This document shows, piece by piece, positions 6,168 to 6,499 of a stretch of 6,499 nt of DNA; position 1 is the stretch's first letter, and each line of letters opens with the position of its first letter. The translations under genes and the position numbers were made by a program. Where the stretch lies: assembly GCA_002402755.1 (NCBI GenBank), contig DHGK01000366.1, positions 1,720-8,218 on the forward strand. The letters run 5' to 3'. The stretch is from Planctomycetes bacterium UBA4800. GTDB lineage: Bacteria > Planctomycetota > UBA8108 > UBA8890 > UBA8898. The notes beneath the pieces were generated by a model, which searched no databases, was not told the origin of the DNA, and was given only the letters and a program-made list of their open reading frames with translations.

Positions 6168-6499
6168 TCACTTCGACTCCTTGAAGGCGGTGATCACGAA
6201 GCCGCCGCTCTTCTGGTCCTTCTCGATCTCGATGAGGCCCTGCTCGCGCATGTCGGCGATGAGCTGCGAGAACGAGCCGTAGCCGTAGTACCCCTCGTCG
6301 AAGTCCGGGTGCTTGCGCTTGATGGTCTGCTTGACCATCGATGCCCAGATCACGTCCTTGGACTCGCGCACCAGGGCGTCGATGGCGTCCATGATGCGCT
6401 GGAACGCCTCGGCCTTCTTCGCGGGGACCTTGGCGTCGATCGTCGAGCGCTTCTGCTTGAGGCGCACGATGTCTTCGTAGAAGATGAACTCGTCGCAGT
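6168..6499 (-). CDS. NYN/LabA-type protein with C-terminal LOTUS (OST-HTH) domain, 5' end outside window
   Basis: The visible 110 residues are the C-terminal part of a longer protein whose start lies beyond position 6499. The frame stays open to the window edge. The first visible residues, CDEFIFYEDIVRLKQK, match the end of a LabA-like NYN (PIN-fold) domain, where a C-D-E-F-I-x-Y-x-D block is typical. A lysine-rich linker follows, then a LOTUS/OST-HTH winged-helix: AFQRIMDAIDALVRES, VIWASMVKQTIKRKHPDFDE, GYGSFSQLIADMREQGLIEI and GGFVIT. NYN domains are metal-dependent nuclease folds linked to RNA processing, and LOTUS domains bind RNA, including G-rich or structured RNA in studied cases. The catalytic acidic residues are mostly off-window, so activity cannot be judged. 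A GTG at 6467-6465 could be mistaken for the start, but it would cut into the conserved block. It is the upstream partner of the small membrane protein gene, 40 bp away. Confidence 0.85.
   Translation of the reverse strand, partial: CDEFIFYEDIVRLKQKRSTIDAKVPAKKAEAFQRIMDAIDALVRESKDVIWASMVKQTIKRKHPDFDEGYYGYGSFSQLIADMREQGLIEIEKDQKSGGFVITAFKESK

Noticed and set aside
6465..6467. GTG as the start codon of the NYN-LOTUS gene
   Set aside because: In-frame coding continues to the window edge with the conserved CDEFIFYEDI block, which a GTG start would remove. The gene is therefore treated as partial at its 5' end.
1..6499. CRISPR array, tRNA, rRNA, insertion sequence or toxin-antitoxin pair
   Set aside because: I found no regularly spaced repeats, cloverleaf-like sequence, rRNA blocks, transposase motifs or paired small genes. 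The NYN protein shares the PIN-type fold with VapC toxins, but its LOTUS domain and lack of a small antitoxin partner argue against that reading.

Overview
The window is a strongly GC-rich stretch of bacterial chromosome, with coding frames rich in G/C at third codon positions. It carries one housekeeping gene, one very large secreted protein gene and the ends of a small operon on the opposite strand. The best taxonomic hint is the large protein. A lamin-tail domain, jelly-roll-like modules, a CotH kinase-like domain and a C-terminal type I-like dockerin with a trailing Pro-Asp-Cys tail is an architecture I associate with Planctomycetota and neighbouring environmental lineages. This is an inference; no rRNA or other phylogenetic marker apart from argS is present.

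Layout. Positions 1-283 hold no convincing gene. This stretch is less GC-rich than the rest and contains a pyrimidine-rich repeat-like segment (about 50-100), some tiny inverted repeats, a weak promoter-like pair and an 8-bp GC hairpin just before the next gene. Positions 284-2002 (+) encode a complete arginyl-tRNA synthetase (argS). An 87-bp gap follows, with a good sigma-70-type promoter candidate and a Shine-Dalgarno site. Positions 2090-5743 (+) encode a 1217-residue, cysteine-rich, probably exported protein (LTD, carbohydrate-binding-like module, choice-of-anchor-like module, CotH, FN3-like modules, dockerin). Only 9 bp later, convergent on the minus strand, lies a 124-residue single-pass membrane protein with a carboxypeptidase-regulatory-like beta domain (5753-6127). 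Upstream of it, 40 bp away and on the same strand, is the C-terminal part of an NYN/LabA-type nuclease-like protein ending in a LOTUS/OST-HTH domain (6168 to beyond the window end).

How they work together. argS and the CotH-family gene share a strand, but a promoter candidate lies between them, so they are probably separate units. The NYN-LOTUS gene and the small membrane protein are plausibly co-transcribed. No functional link between the two strands is visible. I see no CRISPR array, tRNA, rRNA, transposase or defence island. The least ordinary items are the dockerin-bearing, Cys-decorated CotH protein, the repeat-like segment before argS, and the pairing of an RNA-linked NYN-LOTUS protein with a membrane-anchored beta-domain protein.
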